From the NCBI GenBank assembly GCA_024687845.1, contig JAILEL010000081.1, positions 1-20,374 on the forward strand: a DNA stretch of 20,374 nucleotides, in the 5' to 3' direction. The stretch comes from Eubacterium sp. (GTDB lineage: Bacteria; Bacillota_A; Clostridia; Lachnospirales; Lachnospiraceae). Numbering within the stretch: position 1 is the first letter of the stretch; the number at the start of each line of letters is the position of its first letter. This document shows positions 1 through 6,891 of the stretch, piece by piece. A program made the position numbers and the translations under genes. The notes beneath the pieces were generated by a model. The model did no database searches, was not told where the DNA came from, and saw only the letters and a program-made list of their open reading frames with translations.

Positions 1-1
1 T

Positions 2-835
2 GAAGAAGCAACAACATTTGTAGAGGCAAAGGATACAGTTGTAGCTAAGCTTACAATAACAGCACCTACAGCTGAAGAAGATCCAGAGTATAAGCCAGAA
101 CCAAAGTATACATACAAGGTAGCTGGAACAAGTGATGAGACATATAAAGATGAAGTACCTACTTCAGCAGGCAAGTACACAGTACGTGCAGTAGTAGCAG
201 ATACAGATAAGTATATCGGATTCACAAAGACTGCAAACTTTGAGATAACAGCAAAGCAGCAGGCAGCCGGAACAGTAGCAATCTATATCGATGATGCAGA
301 AGCAACTACAATTCCATATGCAGATGCAGCAAAGATCACACCTAAGGTTACAATTACAAAGGGAGATCAGACAGAAGCTAACGTAAAATATGAATACAAG
401 AAGCAGAATGCAGGCGATGGAACTTATACAAAGGTAGCACCTACAGAAAAGGGCGACTATGTAGTAAGAGCAACCGTAGCTGAGACAGACACATATCTTG
501 GATTCGAAGCAACAGCAGAATTCAGTATATCTGATAAGCTTCAGGCTGAAGGTACAGTAGCAACATTTAATGGCGAATTACAGACAGTTGAATTCATGGA
601 AGCAGAAGGTCTCGTAATCACACCTAAGATGACTTACACAGTACCTGAGGATGCAGCAGAAGCAGAAGCTCTGGATGTAACTTATACATACAAGAAAGCA
701 GAAGCTAGTGATAGCACATATTCAGATAAGCAGCCTACAGAGATTGGCGAGTACACAGTACGCGCAGTTGTAGCTGAAACAGATAAATATGTTGGATTCA
801 CAGCAACAGCTAACTTCAAGATTACAGAGGATCCT
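2..835 (+). repeat. Three tandem MBG/Ig-like protein repeats of roughly 285 nt
   Basis: Inside the surface protein, units at about 2-262 (first one cut by the window edge), 263-547 and 548-835 share the pattern of an acidic linker, YTYK or YEYK, PT.xGxYxVRA, VAxTDxYxGF and a short terminal strand. The units are diverged, so this is an old domain duplication rather than a recent identical tandem repeat. More copies may lie upstream of the window. Confidence 0.7.
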
Positions 836-3229
836 GATAAGGCCGAGGCAGAAGCTAAGGCAGCAGCTATTAAGAGCGCTGAAGAAGATGTTCTTAAGAG
901 ATTACAGGATACTTATGAAACACTTAAGAGTTCAAATAAATACTCAGAGGGAGAGCTTGCAGCATTAGAGGCAGCTTATAACCAGAGTGTTAAGGACATT
1001 AAGGCAGCTATTGATGATATAGCAAATGATGGCACAGTTACTAAGTCAACAGAAGTTCCTGAGAAGGCAGAAGCATTACTTAAGGCAGCTAAGGGAGATC
1101 TTCAGAATGCAGTAGATGCACAGTCAAAGAACGAAGCAGCTGATAAGGCAGTAGCAGATGCAGTAGCAAATGCAAATACAGTTCTTGCAGCAGCAGAAGA
1201 TGCACTTAATAATGAAAATGCGATTCAGGAAGATAAAGATAAGGTAACAGAAGCTAAGCAAACAGTTGAAGCAGCTAAGCTTGCAGCAGAAGCAGCTGAA
1301 ACAAATGATGCTAAGAATGAAGCAGCTAAGGCTCTTAAGGATGCAGTAGATACACTTGATTCAGCAGTTGATGAGTCAAATCTTCATGCAGCAATTGCAG
1401 AAGCAGTTATGAATCAGGAGAACATCCAGCCATTCGTTAAGAAGGTTGCAACAGACAGTCTTAAAGAATACGCTGAAAGAGTTAAACCTGACGATCTGAA
1501 TGAAGAAGAAGCAACAGCATTTAATAAAGCACTTGAAGATGGTAAAGCAGCAATCGAGGCAGCATCTAACAATGAAGAAATTCTTGGAACAGATGAACAG
1601 CCTGGTATCCTTGCACAGCAGAAGGACGCTGTTAAGGCAGCAGCAGATGCTATAAATGAAACCAGAGCAGCAAATGCAGCTAAGGAAGCAGCTAAGGTTG
1701 TGGCTGAGATGGCAGAAGCAGCAGCAGATGATGCAAAGGCAAATGAATATGCATCAGATGAAGATAAGAAAGCTATAGACGATGCTAAGGAAGCACTTGC
1801 AGGCGCTATGGAAACACTTGACGCAGCTGAAACAAATGAAGCTAAGAATGCGGCAGCTGAAGCAGTAGAAAAAGCAGCAAAGGCACTTGAAGATGCAACT
1901 GATAAAGCAAATGCAAATTCTGCAACAGCAAAGGCTCAGGCAGAAGCAGAAGCAGCAGCTAAGGAAGCAGCTGAGAAAGCACTTGCAGATGCTAAGACAG
2001 ATGCTAAGAAAGCTATCGAAGCTCTGTATGATGCAAAGAACCTTTCAGACTATCGTCCAGATCAGCAGAAGGAACTTGCAGCAGCTAAGGAAGCTGGAGA
2101 CAAGGCTATAGATGCAGCTAAGACAACTGATGAAGTTGCTACAGAACTTGCAGCAGCTAAGAAGGCTATCAACGCAGTTAAGACTGATTCAGCTAAGACC
2201 AAGGAAGAAGATGCAGCTAAGAAAGCAGCAGATGCAGCAGCAGCTAAGGCAGCAACTGATAAGATTAACGCTATTAGCACACCTGTTACAACAAATTCTA
2301 AGGGTGCTATAGATGCAGCAAGAGCAGCATACAATGCACTTACAGCTGATCAGAAGAAACTTGTTTCAAATAACGTAGTTAAGAAGCTTACAGATGCTGA
2401 AGCTACATATAATGCTTTAGTATCACCATATGATCCTGTTGACACAAGCAAGCTTACAGTTAACAGTGCAACTGGATCAGCTAAGAATGGTTCTATCGAA
2501 GGTGTAGACAGCACAATGCAGTACTCACTTGACGGAAAGAGCTGGACAGATATAGCTGATGGCGCAACATCTATTACAGGTTTTGCAGCAGGTAAGGTAT
2601 ATCTGAGAAGAAAAGCTGATTCAGCACACGCAGCAAGTAAAGCAGTTACAGTAACAATTAAGAAGATTAATCCTTCAAAGCCTAACTTCTACTCATTATT
2701 ATTACATCAGCATCAGGTAAAGAAGACATCTACAATCCTTACATGGACAAAGGTTGCCGGTGCTAAGAAGTATGTAGTATATGGTGGAAAGTATGGCGCT
2801 AAGATGAAGAAGATTACTTCTACAACTAAGAATAAGGTTACAAGAAAGGGTCTTAAGGCTGGAACAATGTACAACTTCTACGTTGTAGCAATCGATGCTC
2901 AGGGTCTCAGAATATGTACCTCTGATACAGTTTACATTGCTACAAAGGGTGGAAAACTTACAAACCACAAGAAGATTACAACCAGCGTTTCTGGAAAGTC
3001 AACAACTATTTCAGTAGGCGGAACTCTTAATCTTAATGCTAAGGTAACTAAGGAAAGCAGTAAGCTTCAGATTAAGAAGATCAATGGTCTTAAGTATGCT
3101 TCCACAAATCCTTCAATTGCTAAGGTTAGCAAAAAGGGAGTTATAACGGGAGTTAAGAAAGGAACCTGTTACGTATACGTATATGCACAGAATGGTGTAT
3201 ATAAGAAGATTAAGGTAACAGTACAGTAA
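2..3229 (+). CDS. Large multidomain surface/secreted protein, 5' end missing (MBG-like repeats, Ala-rich coiled coil, FN3, Big_2)
   Basis: The reading frame is open from base 2, so the N-terminus lies outside the window; the first Met at 596 is internal, not a start. About 1075 residues are visible. Residues 1-280 hold three related units of about 90-95 residues, each ending in a motif like GxYTVRAxVAxTDxYxGF...F.I, resembling MBG/Ig-like domains of Gram-positive surface proteins. Residues about 280-810 are extremely rich in Ala, Glu, Lys and Asp and should be helical coiled coil, ending in a FIVAR-like stretch (AYNALTADQKKLVS). A fibronectin type III-like domain (about 889-987, with LTWTKVAGAKKYVVYG) and a C-terminal Big_2 domain (about 995-1075) follow. 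There is no LPXTG signal or C-terminal membrane helix, so any anchoring must lie in the missing part. Role inferred: adhesin or cell-surface structural protein. The start of the FN3 domain looks locally out of frame (see findings). Confidence 0.85.
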   Translation, partial: EEATTFVEAKDTVVAKLTITAPTAEEDPEYKPEPKYTYKVAGTSDETYKDEVPTSAGKYTVRAVVADTDKYIGFTKTANFEITAKQQAAGTVAIYIDDAEATTIPYADAAKITPKVTITKGDQTEANVKYEYKKQNAGDGTYTKVAPTEKGDYVVRATVAETDTYLGFEATAEFSISDKLQAEGTVATFNGELQTVEFMEAEGLVITPKMTYTVPEDAAEAEALDVTYTYKKAEASDSTYSDKQPTEIGEYTVRAVVAETDKYVGFTATANFKITEDPDKAEAEAKAAAIKSAEEDVLKRLQDTYETLKSSNKYSEGELAALEAAYNQSVKDIKAAIDDIANDGTVTKSTEVPEKAEALLKAAKGDLQNAVDAQSKNEAADKAVADAVANANTVLAAAEDALNNENAIQEDKDKVTEAKQTVEAAKLAAEAAETNDAKNEAAKALKDAVDTLDSAVDESNLHAAIAEAVMNQENIQPFVKKVATDSLKEYAERVKPDDLNEEEATAFNKALEDGKAAIEAASNNEEILGTDEQPGILAQQKDAVKAAADAINETRAANAAKEAAKVVAEMAEAAADDAKANEYASDEDKKAIDDAKEALAGAMETLDAAETNEAKNAAAEAVEKAAKALEDATDKANANSATAKAQAEAEAAAKEAAEKALADAKTDAKKAIEALYDAKNLSDYRPDQQKELAAAKEAGDKAIDAAKTTDEVATELAAAKKAINAVKTDSAKTKEEDAAKKAADAAAAKAATDKINAISTPVTTNSKGAIDAARAAYNALTADQKKLVSNNVVKKLTDAEATYNALVSPYDPVDTSKLTVNSATGSAKNGSIEGVDSTMQYSLDGKSWTDIADGATSITGFAAGKVYLRRKADSAHAASKAVTVTIKKINPSKPNFYSLLLHQHQVKKTSTILTWTKVAGAKKYVVYGGKYGAKMKKITSTTKNKVTRKGLKAGTMYNFYVVAIDAQGLRICTSDTVYIATKGGKLTNHKKITTSVSGKSTTISVGGTLNLNAKVTKESSKLQIKKINGLKYASTNPSIAKVSKKGVITGVKKGTCYVYVYAQNGVYKKIKVTVQ

Positions 3230-3269
3230 AGGTATTTACGAGTAAGTGATCGAGATGTATAAAAAAAGT

Positions 3270-3318
3270 AGTATTGAGAATGCTTACAAGTAAGTGGATC
3301 TCTTAGATTCACAATACT
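3270..3318 (+). other. Imperfect stem-loop downstream of the surface-protein gene
   Basis: AGTATTGAGAAT (3270-3281) pairs with ATTCACAATACT (3307-3318), 11 of 12 positions. The enclosed loop contains a second small hairpin, CTTA-CAAG-TAAG. It lies 40 nt after the stop codon and 11 nt before a strong terminator, so the surface-protein mRNA probably ends in two consecutive stem-loops. A small RNA or an mRNA-stability element is possible; function unknown. Confidence 0.5.
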
Positions 3319-3329
3319 CCTTTCTAGCT

Positions 3330-3362
3330 ACAGGCTGGTACGAAAGTGCCAGCCTGTTTTTT
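3330..3362 (+). terminator. Rho-independent terminator of the surface-protein gene
   Basis: A 12-bp stem, ACAGGCTGGTAC with GTGCCAGCCTGT (one G-T wobble), closes a GAAA tetraloop and runs into six T. It sits 100 bp after the surface-protein stop codon and ends about 120 bp before mnmE, separating the two transcription units. Confidence 0.93.
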
Positions 3363-3481
3363 CGTTTACCAATGAGTATTGCTATAGACATTCCTATTTT
3401 TCTGTCATATACTCAGTTGTAGTGTTTTAAAGGGTTGGATGCGGTATTCTGTAATATATTAGACTTTATGAGAGGATTGAA

Positions 3482-4942
3482 ATGAGCATATATAAAAGCG
3501 ATACAATTTGTGGTGTGGCAACAGGATTGGGACGGTCAGCTATTGGTATGATTAGAGTCAGTGGACCGGATGCCATAAAGATATGCGACCGCATTTTTGT
3601 GGGTAAGAAGAGAATTAGTGAAATGGATTCATTCATGGCTGCTTTCGGAAGGATTGTGGAGAATTCTATAAATCAGGAATCGCGAGATGATTCTAATTTT
3701 GAAATAATAGATGAAGCTGTGGTTCTTGTAATGAAGGCTCCGCATACTTACACTACTGAGGACACTGTGGAAATAGATATTCATGGTGGAAACTATGTAG
3801 TTAAGCGGGTTATGGATCTGTTGGTCTCTCAAGGTGTGAGAGTAGCTGATCCTGGAGAATTCACCAAGAGAGCATTCCTGGGTGGAAGAATCGACATGGC
3901 TGAAGCTGAGGCGGTGATGGATGTCATTAATGCAGAAACGGAAATGGCACTAAAGTCGTCTATTAGTCAGTTGTCTGGTAAGCTTAGCCGGGAGGTTTCA
4001 GAGCTACGCGAAAAGCTTCTATACAGTACCGCATATATTGAATCTGCTCTAGATGACCCTGAGAATTACAGCCTAGATGGATTTGATGAGAAACTCTCAC
4101 AGGATCTGGATAACGTTTTAGCCAGAATCGAAAAACTGCTTTCAACTGCTGATGAAGGAAGAATAGTCAGAGAGGGCATCAGTACTGCGATAGTTGGCCG
4201 ACCTAATGTTGGTAAGTCCTCTGTTCTGAATATGCTCTTAGGCGAGGAACGTGCAATCGTAACGGACATAGAGGGAACCACAAGAGACACTCTTGAAGAG
4301 TATGTAAATATTGGAGGAATCCTTCTTAAGCTGATAGATACTGCAGGAATACGTGAAACGACGGATGTGGTGGAGCGAATCGGCGTTGATAAAGCTAGAG
4401 GAAGTATAGATGATGCCGACCTTGTTATGCTGATCCTTGACAGCTCAGAAGACATTACCGAGAACGATATGGAGATAATATCCTCGCTTGCTGATAAGAA
4501 TAAGAAGGTTATCACACTTCTTAATAAGAGTGACAAGAATCAGGTACTGGATAGGGAAAAGCTGAATAGTATTGTAAGAAATATTTCGAACGGGCAAGCA
4601 GGTCATAAGGATAATGGTTTGGATATGAATATTATCGAAATATCTGCCAAGACAGGATCAGGTCTGGATACACTCCGTGATAAAGTCTCAGAACTATTCT
4701 TTAGTGATGAGATTACATTTAATAATCAGGTTCATATTACAAATTCCCGTCAGAAATCAGCACTTATCGCTGCAAGAGACAGTCTGGAAAGAGTTCAACA
4801 GAGCATAGCTGATGGAATGGGAGAGGATTTTTATACCATAGATCTGATGGCCGCCTACGAAGCACTGGGAGAAATAATAGGTGAAACACTCGAAGATGAC
4901 TTGGCAGACAAGATATTCAGTGAATTCTGTATGGGAAAATAA
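3482..4942 (+). CDS. mnmE: tRNA modification GTPase MnmE (TrmE)
   Basis: MnmE is a G protein that works with MnmG to install the (carboxymethyl)aminomethyl group at C5 of the wobble uridine in certain tRNAs, using a folate-derived one-carbon unit. At 486 residues it is slightly longer than the usual 450-460. Visible motifs are the N-terminal folate-binding domain with IGMIRVSGPD; G1 GRPNVGKS (239-246); TT of G2 (266-267); DTAG of G3 (286-289); NKSD of G4 (348-351); and the diagnostic C-terminal FCMGK with its conserved Cys. The start has an AGAGGA ribosome site 5 nt upstream. MnmG is encoded 4.2 kb downstream rather than adjacent. Small insertions (about residues 61-75) account for the extra length. 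Confidence 0.97.
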   Translation: MSIYKSDTICGVATGLGRSAIGMIRVSGPDAIKICDRIFVGKKRISEMDSFMAAFGRIVENSINQESRDDSNFEIIDEAVVLVMKAPHTYTTEDTVEIDIHGGNYVVKRVMDLLVSQGVRVADPGEFTKRAFLGGRIDMAEAEAVMDVINAETEMALKSSISQLSGKLSREVSELREKLLYSTAYIESALDDPENYSLDGFDEKLSQDLDNVLARIEKLLSTADEGRIVREGISTAIVGRPNVGKSSVLNMLLGEERAIVTDIEGTTRDTLEEYVNIGGILLKLIDTAGIRETTDVVERIGVDKARGSIDDADLVMLILDSSEDITENDMEIISSLADKNKKVITLLNKSDKNQVLDREKLNSIVRNISNGQAGHKDNGLDMNIIEISAKTGSGLDTLRDKVSELFFSDEITFNNQVHITNSRQKSALIAARDSLERVQQSIADGMGEDFYTIDLMAAYEALGEIIGETLEDDLADKIFSEFCMGK

Positions 4943-5064
4943 AATACCGATGTTAATTACAGGGGACGTATGTGGTTCTTTGGGGTGAAAAGCTATTATA
5001 AAGTAAAAAAATCGTTGGTAATATTTCACAATCTTCTTCGTCGAATTTAACAAAAGTAATTTCT

Positions 5065-5120
5065 AAATCGTGCAAACTCAGTCATATTTGAGCAGAAAAA
5101 TGACCGAGTTTGCACGATTT
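5065..5120 (+). repeat. 21-bp near-perfect inverted repeat (terminator-like or mobile palindrome)
   Basis: The arms at 5065-5085 and 5100-5120 match at 20 of 21 positions around a 14-nt loop; each contains CGTGCAAACTC or its complement with one mismatch. The right arm runs into a T-rich tail (TTTTTCTTT), so it could terminate mnmE transcription, 122 bp after the mnmE stop. The stem is much longer than the other terminators in this window (about 8-14 bp), so a dispersed intergenic palindrome is an alternative. Confidence 0.7.
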
Positions 5121-5454
5121 TTCTTTACCTGGGATGGCATTTATGAACCATATTGCTTCCGAAAACAACAACTGATGGTATAGTATTGAAATGAATATAT
5201 CTAAATATTGTGATATCTGTAAAATCATTAAGAAATCTTAGCAATAAATAGTTGCGAAACGAATAGTTGCATCTGGGATATATTATTCTTTTTCTTTATA
5301 TGATAGGGTTTATTGAAGAAGATTAGAAACCAATGCACAGAATTACTTTGTTAGCGTATATGTGATAGCTTCAAAACATTTGCGTGCAAAAATGTCTTTG
5401 AAGGGAACTTTCTGGGATTTTATTGTAGTTATTGTAGTTATTGAATGATATAAT
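5121..5454. other. Intergenic stretch with no recognised gene
   Basis: About 330 AT-rich bases between the 21-bp inverted repeat and the Rpn-like gene. No plausible coding region with a ribosome site is visible on either strand. Near its end is a short tandem TTGTAGTTA TTGTAGTTA. A TATAAT at 5449-5454 abuts the ribosome site of the next gene and so is unlikely to be its promoter. Confidence 0.5.
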
Positions 5455-5465
5455 GGAGGTAGTAT

Positions 5466-6338
5466 ATGGAAATAATTAACACAAAACATAAGGACAGATT
5501 ATTTTGTTTTATTTTTGGAAGAAAAGAAAATAGCAAATGGACACTTGATCTTTATAATGCTCTTAATGGAACTAATTACGAGAATCCAGATGATGTGCAG
5601 ATTTTTACTATTGAGAATGTTCTTTATATGGGAATGAAGAATGACATTGCTCTTATCGTGGAAGATATACTTAGTGTATATGAGCAGCAGTCAACATATA
5701 ATCCCAATATGCCGGTTCGAGAACTAATCTATGTTTCAAAACTATATAACAAATATATAAAGATGAACAAACTGAATATTTACAGTAAAAGTACTATAAG
5801 ACTTCCAAAACCTAAATTGATTGTTTTCTATAATGGAGAAAAAGATAAGGAGAATACAATTTTAAAACTCAGTGATTCATTTGCTGAAACTTCTCCGGAA
5901 ATAGAATCTGATATTTCTGTAAATGTAACTATGATCAATATCAATTATGGAAATAATGCGGATGTTTTAAATAAATGTAGTATATTACAAGAATATTCTT
6001 GGGTAATAGATAAAATACGTATATACAACAAAGATATGGAAATGCTGGAGGCGGTAAATAGTGTGCTGGATGAAATGCCGGATTCGTATAGATTAAAACC
6101 GTTTTTGGTAGCTCATAAGGCGGAGGTGACAGATATGTGTATCACAGAATATGATGAAAAAGAAACACTTAAGGCAATAGGTGAGGAGTATTTTGCTGAA
6201 GGAAGAGCTGAAGGAAAAGCTGAAGGAAGAGTTGAACGTCAGGAGGAAAATATACGATCAATTGATGAATTAGTAAAGGCAGGACAAGTTCCGGCAGATA
6301 TTGCGGATATTATTATTTCGAAGATTTCCGAAAATTAG
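5466..6338 (+). CDS. Rpn family PD-(D/E)XK nuclease / putative transposase
   Basis: The 290-residue protein matches the Rpn (recombination-promoting nuclease, YhgA-like) type. Its N-terminal half carries KNDIALIV with a candidate catalytic D60 and VYEQQSTYNPNMPVREL with E73-x-Q75, in the order expected of the PD-(D/E)XK core. The C-terminus has the typical low-complexity AEGRAEGKAEGRVE segment followed by a short helical tail ending KISEN. Family members are DNA endonucleases that promote RecA-independent recombination and are expanded in many Lachnospiraceae. A GGAGGT ribosome site lies 5 nt before the ATG. It stands alone with no terminal inverted repeats around it, so it is a single accessory gene rather than a visible insertion sequence. 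It lies between mnmE and the BlaI/M56 pair, in a block that separates mnmE from mnmG. Confidence 0.87.
   Translation: MEIINTKHKDRLFCFIFGRKENSKWTLDLYNALNGTNYENPDDVQIFTIENVLYMGMKNDIALIVEDILSVYEQQSTYNPNMPVRELIYVSKLYNKYIKMNKLNIYSKSTIRLPKPKLIVFYNGEKDKENTILKLSDSFAETSPEIESDISVNVTMININYGNNADVLNKCSILQEYSWVIDKIRIYNKDMEMLEAVNSVLDEMPDSYRLKPFLVAHKAEVTDMCITEYDEKETLKAIGEEYFAEGRAEGKAEGRVERQEENIRSIDELVKAGQVPADIADIIISKISEN
6195..6230 (+). repeat. 12-nt tandem repeat, three copies, within the Rpn-like gene
   Basis: GCTGAAGGAAGA, GCTGAAGGAAAA, GCTGAAGGAAGA encode (A-E-G-R/K)x3. Short Glu-Gly-basic repeats at this position are common in Rpn-family proteins, and copy number may vary by slippage in steps of four residues, always in frame. 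Confidence 0.85.
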
Positions 6339-6401
6339 AACTTTATAAGGGATGTATGCTTTTTTGCTGAAAGTAGTTCATTTTTTCTTCACAAAATAAT
6401 A

Positions 6402-6458
6402 TTGACGTAAATGGTCGAACGTGTTAGACTTCAATTAGTCGAACGTGTTCGACCATTT
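6402..6458 (+). promoter_or_regulatory. Promoter with two operator-like dyads controlling the blaI-M56 pair
   Basis: TTGACG (6402-6407), a 17-bp spacer and TAGACT (6425-6430) form a housekeeping-type promoter. GTCGAACGTGTTAGAC (6414-6429) lies in the spacer and -10 box, and GTCGAACGTGTTCGAC (6438-6453) covers the predicted transcription start, 24 bp apart. The second copy is a 7-bp dyad with a 2-bp spacer; the first has one mismatch. The outer arms AAATGGTCGAAC (6409-6420) and GTTCGACCATTT (6447-6458) are also exact inverted repeats. The arrangement fits autorepression by the adjacent BlaI-like protein (inferred). Confidence 0.75.
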
Positions 6459-6521
6459 TGATATACAAAGTATCATTTGGGGAACATTGCTTGATATATA
6501 ATAAAGACGTCTTTGAGGTAA

Positions 6522-6887
6522 ATGAATATGGAAACACCAAAGGTATTTGATAGTGAATACAGATTTTGTCTAATTCTATGGGAGCATGAACCAATTAAAA
6601 GTACTGAGCTTGCGAAGCTTTGTGAGTCGGAGCTTGGCTGGAAGAAGGCGACTACTTATACTGTGATTAAAAGGCTGACTGAGCGAAATGTAATCAAGAG
6701 TGAAAATGCCGTTATCACGTCTCTTGTGACAAAATCAGAGGTTCAGACTGCTGAGATTGATGACATGGTTGATAGAACATTTGCGGGAAGCATTCCTGAT
6801 TTTCTTGCGGCATTTGCTAACAGCAGGAAGCTGTCGAAGAAGGAGATTAGTGACATACAGAAGCTTATAGACGAATATAAGGAATAA
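6522..6887 (+). CDS. BlaI/MecI/CopY family transcriptional repressor
   Basis: A 121-residue protein of the usual BlaI length. The N-terminal winged helix is recognisable: EYRFCLILWEHEPIKSTELA, then LGWKKATTYTVIKRLTERN as recognition helix, then the wing and a C-terminal dimerisation region with SIPDFLAAFANSRKLSKKEI. Family members repress their own operon and are inactivated when the partner M56 protein triggers their proteolysis. The partner starts 4 bp after the stop codon. Two starts are possible: ATG at 6522 (3 nt after a GAGG site) or ATG at 6528 (9 nt after it), the latter giving METPKVF. No beta-lactamase gene is nearby, so the regulated target is either the M56 gene itself or elsewhere. 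Confidence 0.92.
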   Translation: MNMETPKVFDSEYRFCLILWEHEPIKSTELAKLCESELGWKKATTYTVIKRLTERNVIKSENAVITSLVTKSEVQTAEIDDMVDRTFAGSIPDFLAAFANSRKLSKKEISDIQKLIDEYKE

Positions 6888-6891
6888 AATT

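Noticed and set aside
596..598. ATG at 596 as start of the surface protein
   Set aside because: The same frame is open to the window edge and encodes two further copies of the same repeat, so the Met is internal.
2062..2334. Minus-strand reading frame opposite the Ala-rich coiled coil
   Set aside because: It is an antisense shadow of repeated GCA/GCT/AAG codons with no ribosome site and no protein features beyond low complexity.
5449..5454. TATAAT directly before the Rpn gene as its -10 box
   Set aside because: It abuts the ribosome site; transcription from it would start after the site and leave the gene without one.
5466..6338. Complete insertion sequence around the Rpn-like gene
   Set aside because: No terminal inverted repeats or target duplications could be found flanking the gene; the 21-bp inverted repeat upstream is a closed hairpin, not a pair of element ends.
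6438..6453. LexA/SOS box
   Set aside because: Half-sites resemble CGAAC/GTTCG but are separated by 2 bp rather than 4, and the adjacent gene is a BlaI-type repressor, a simpler explanation.
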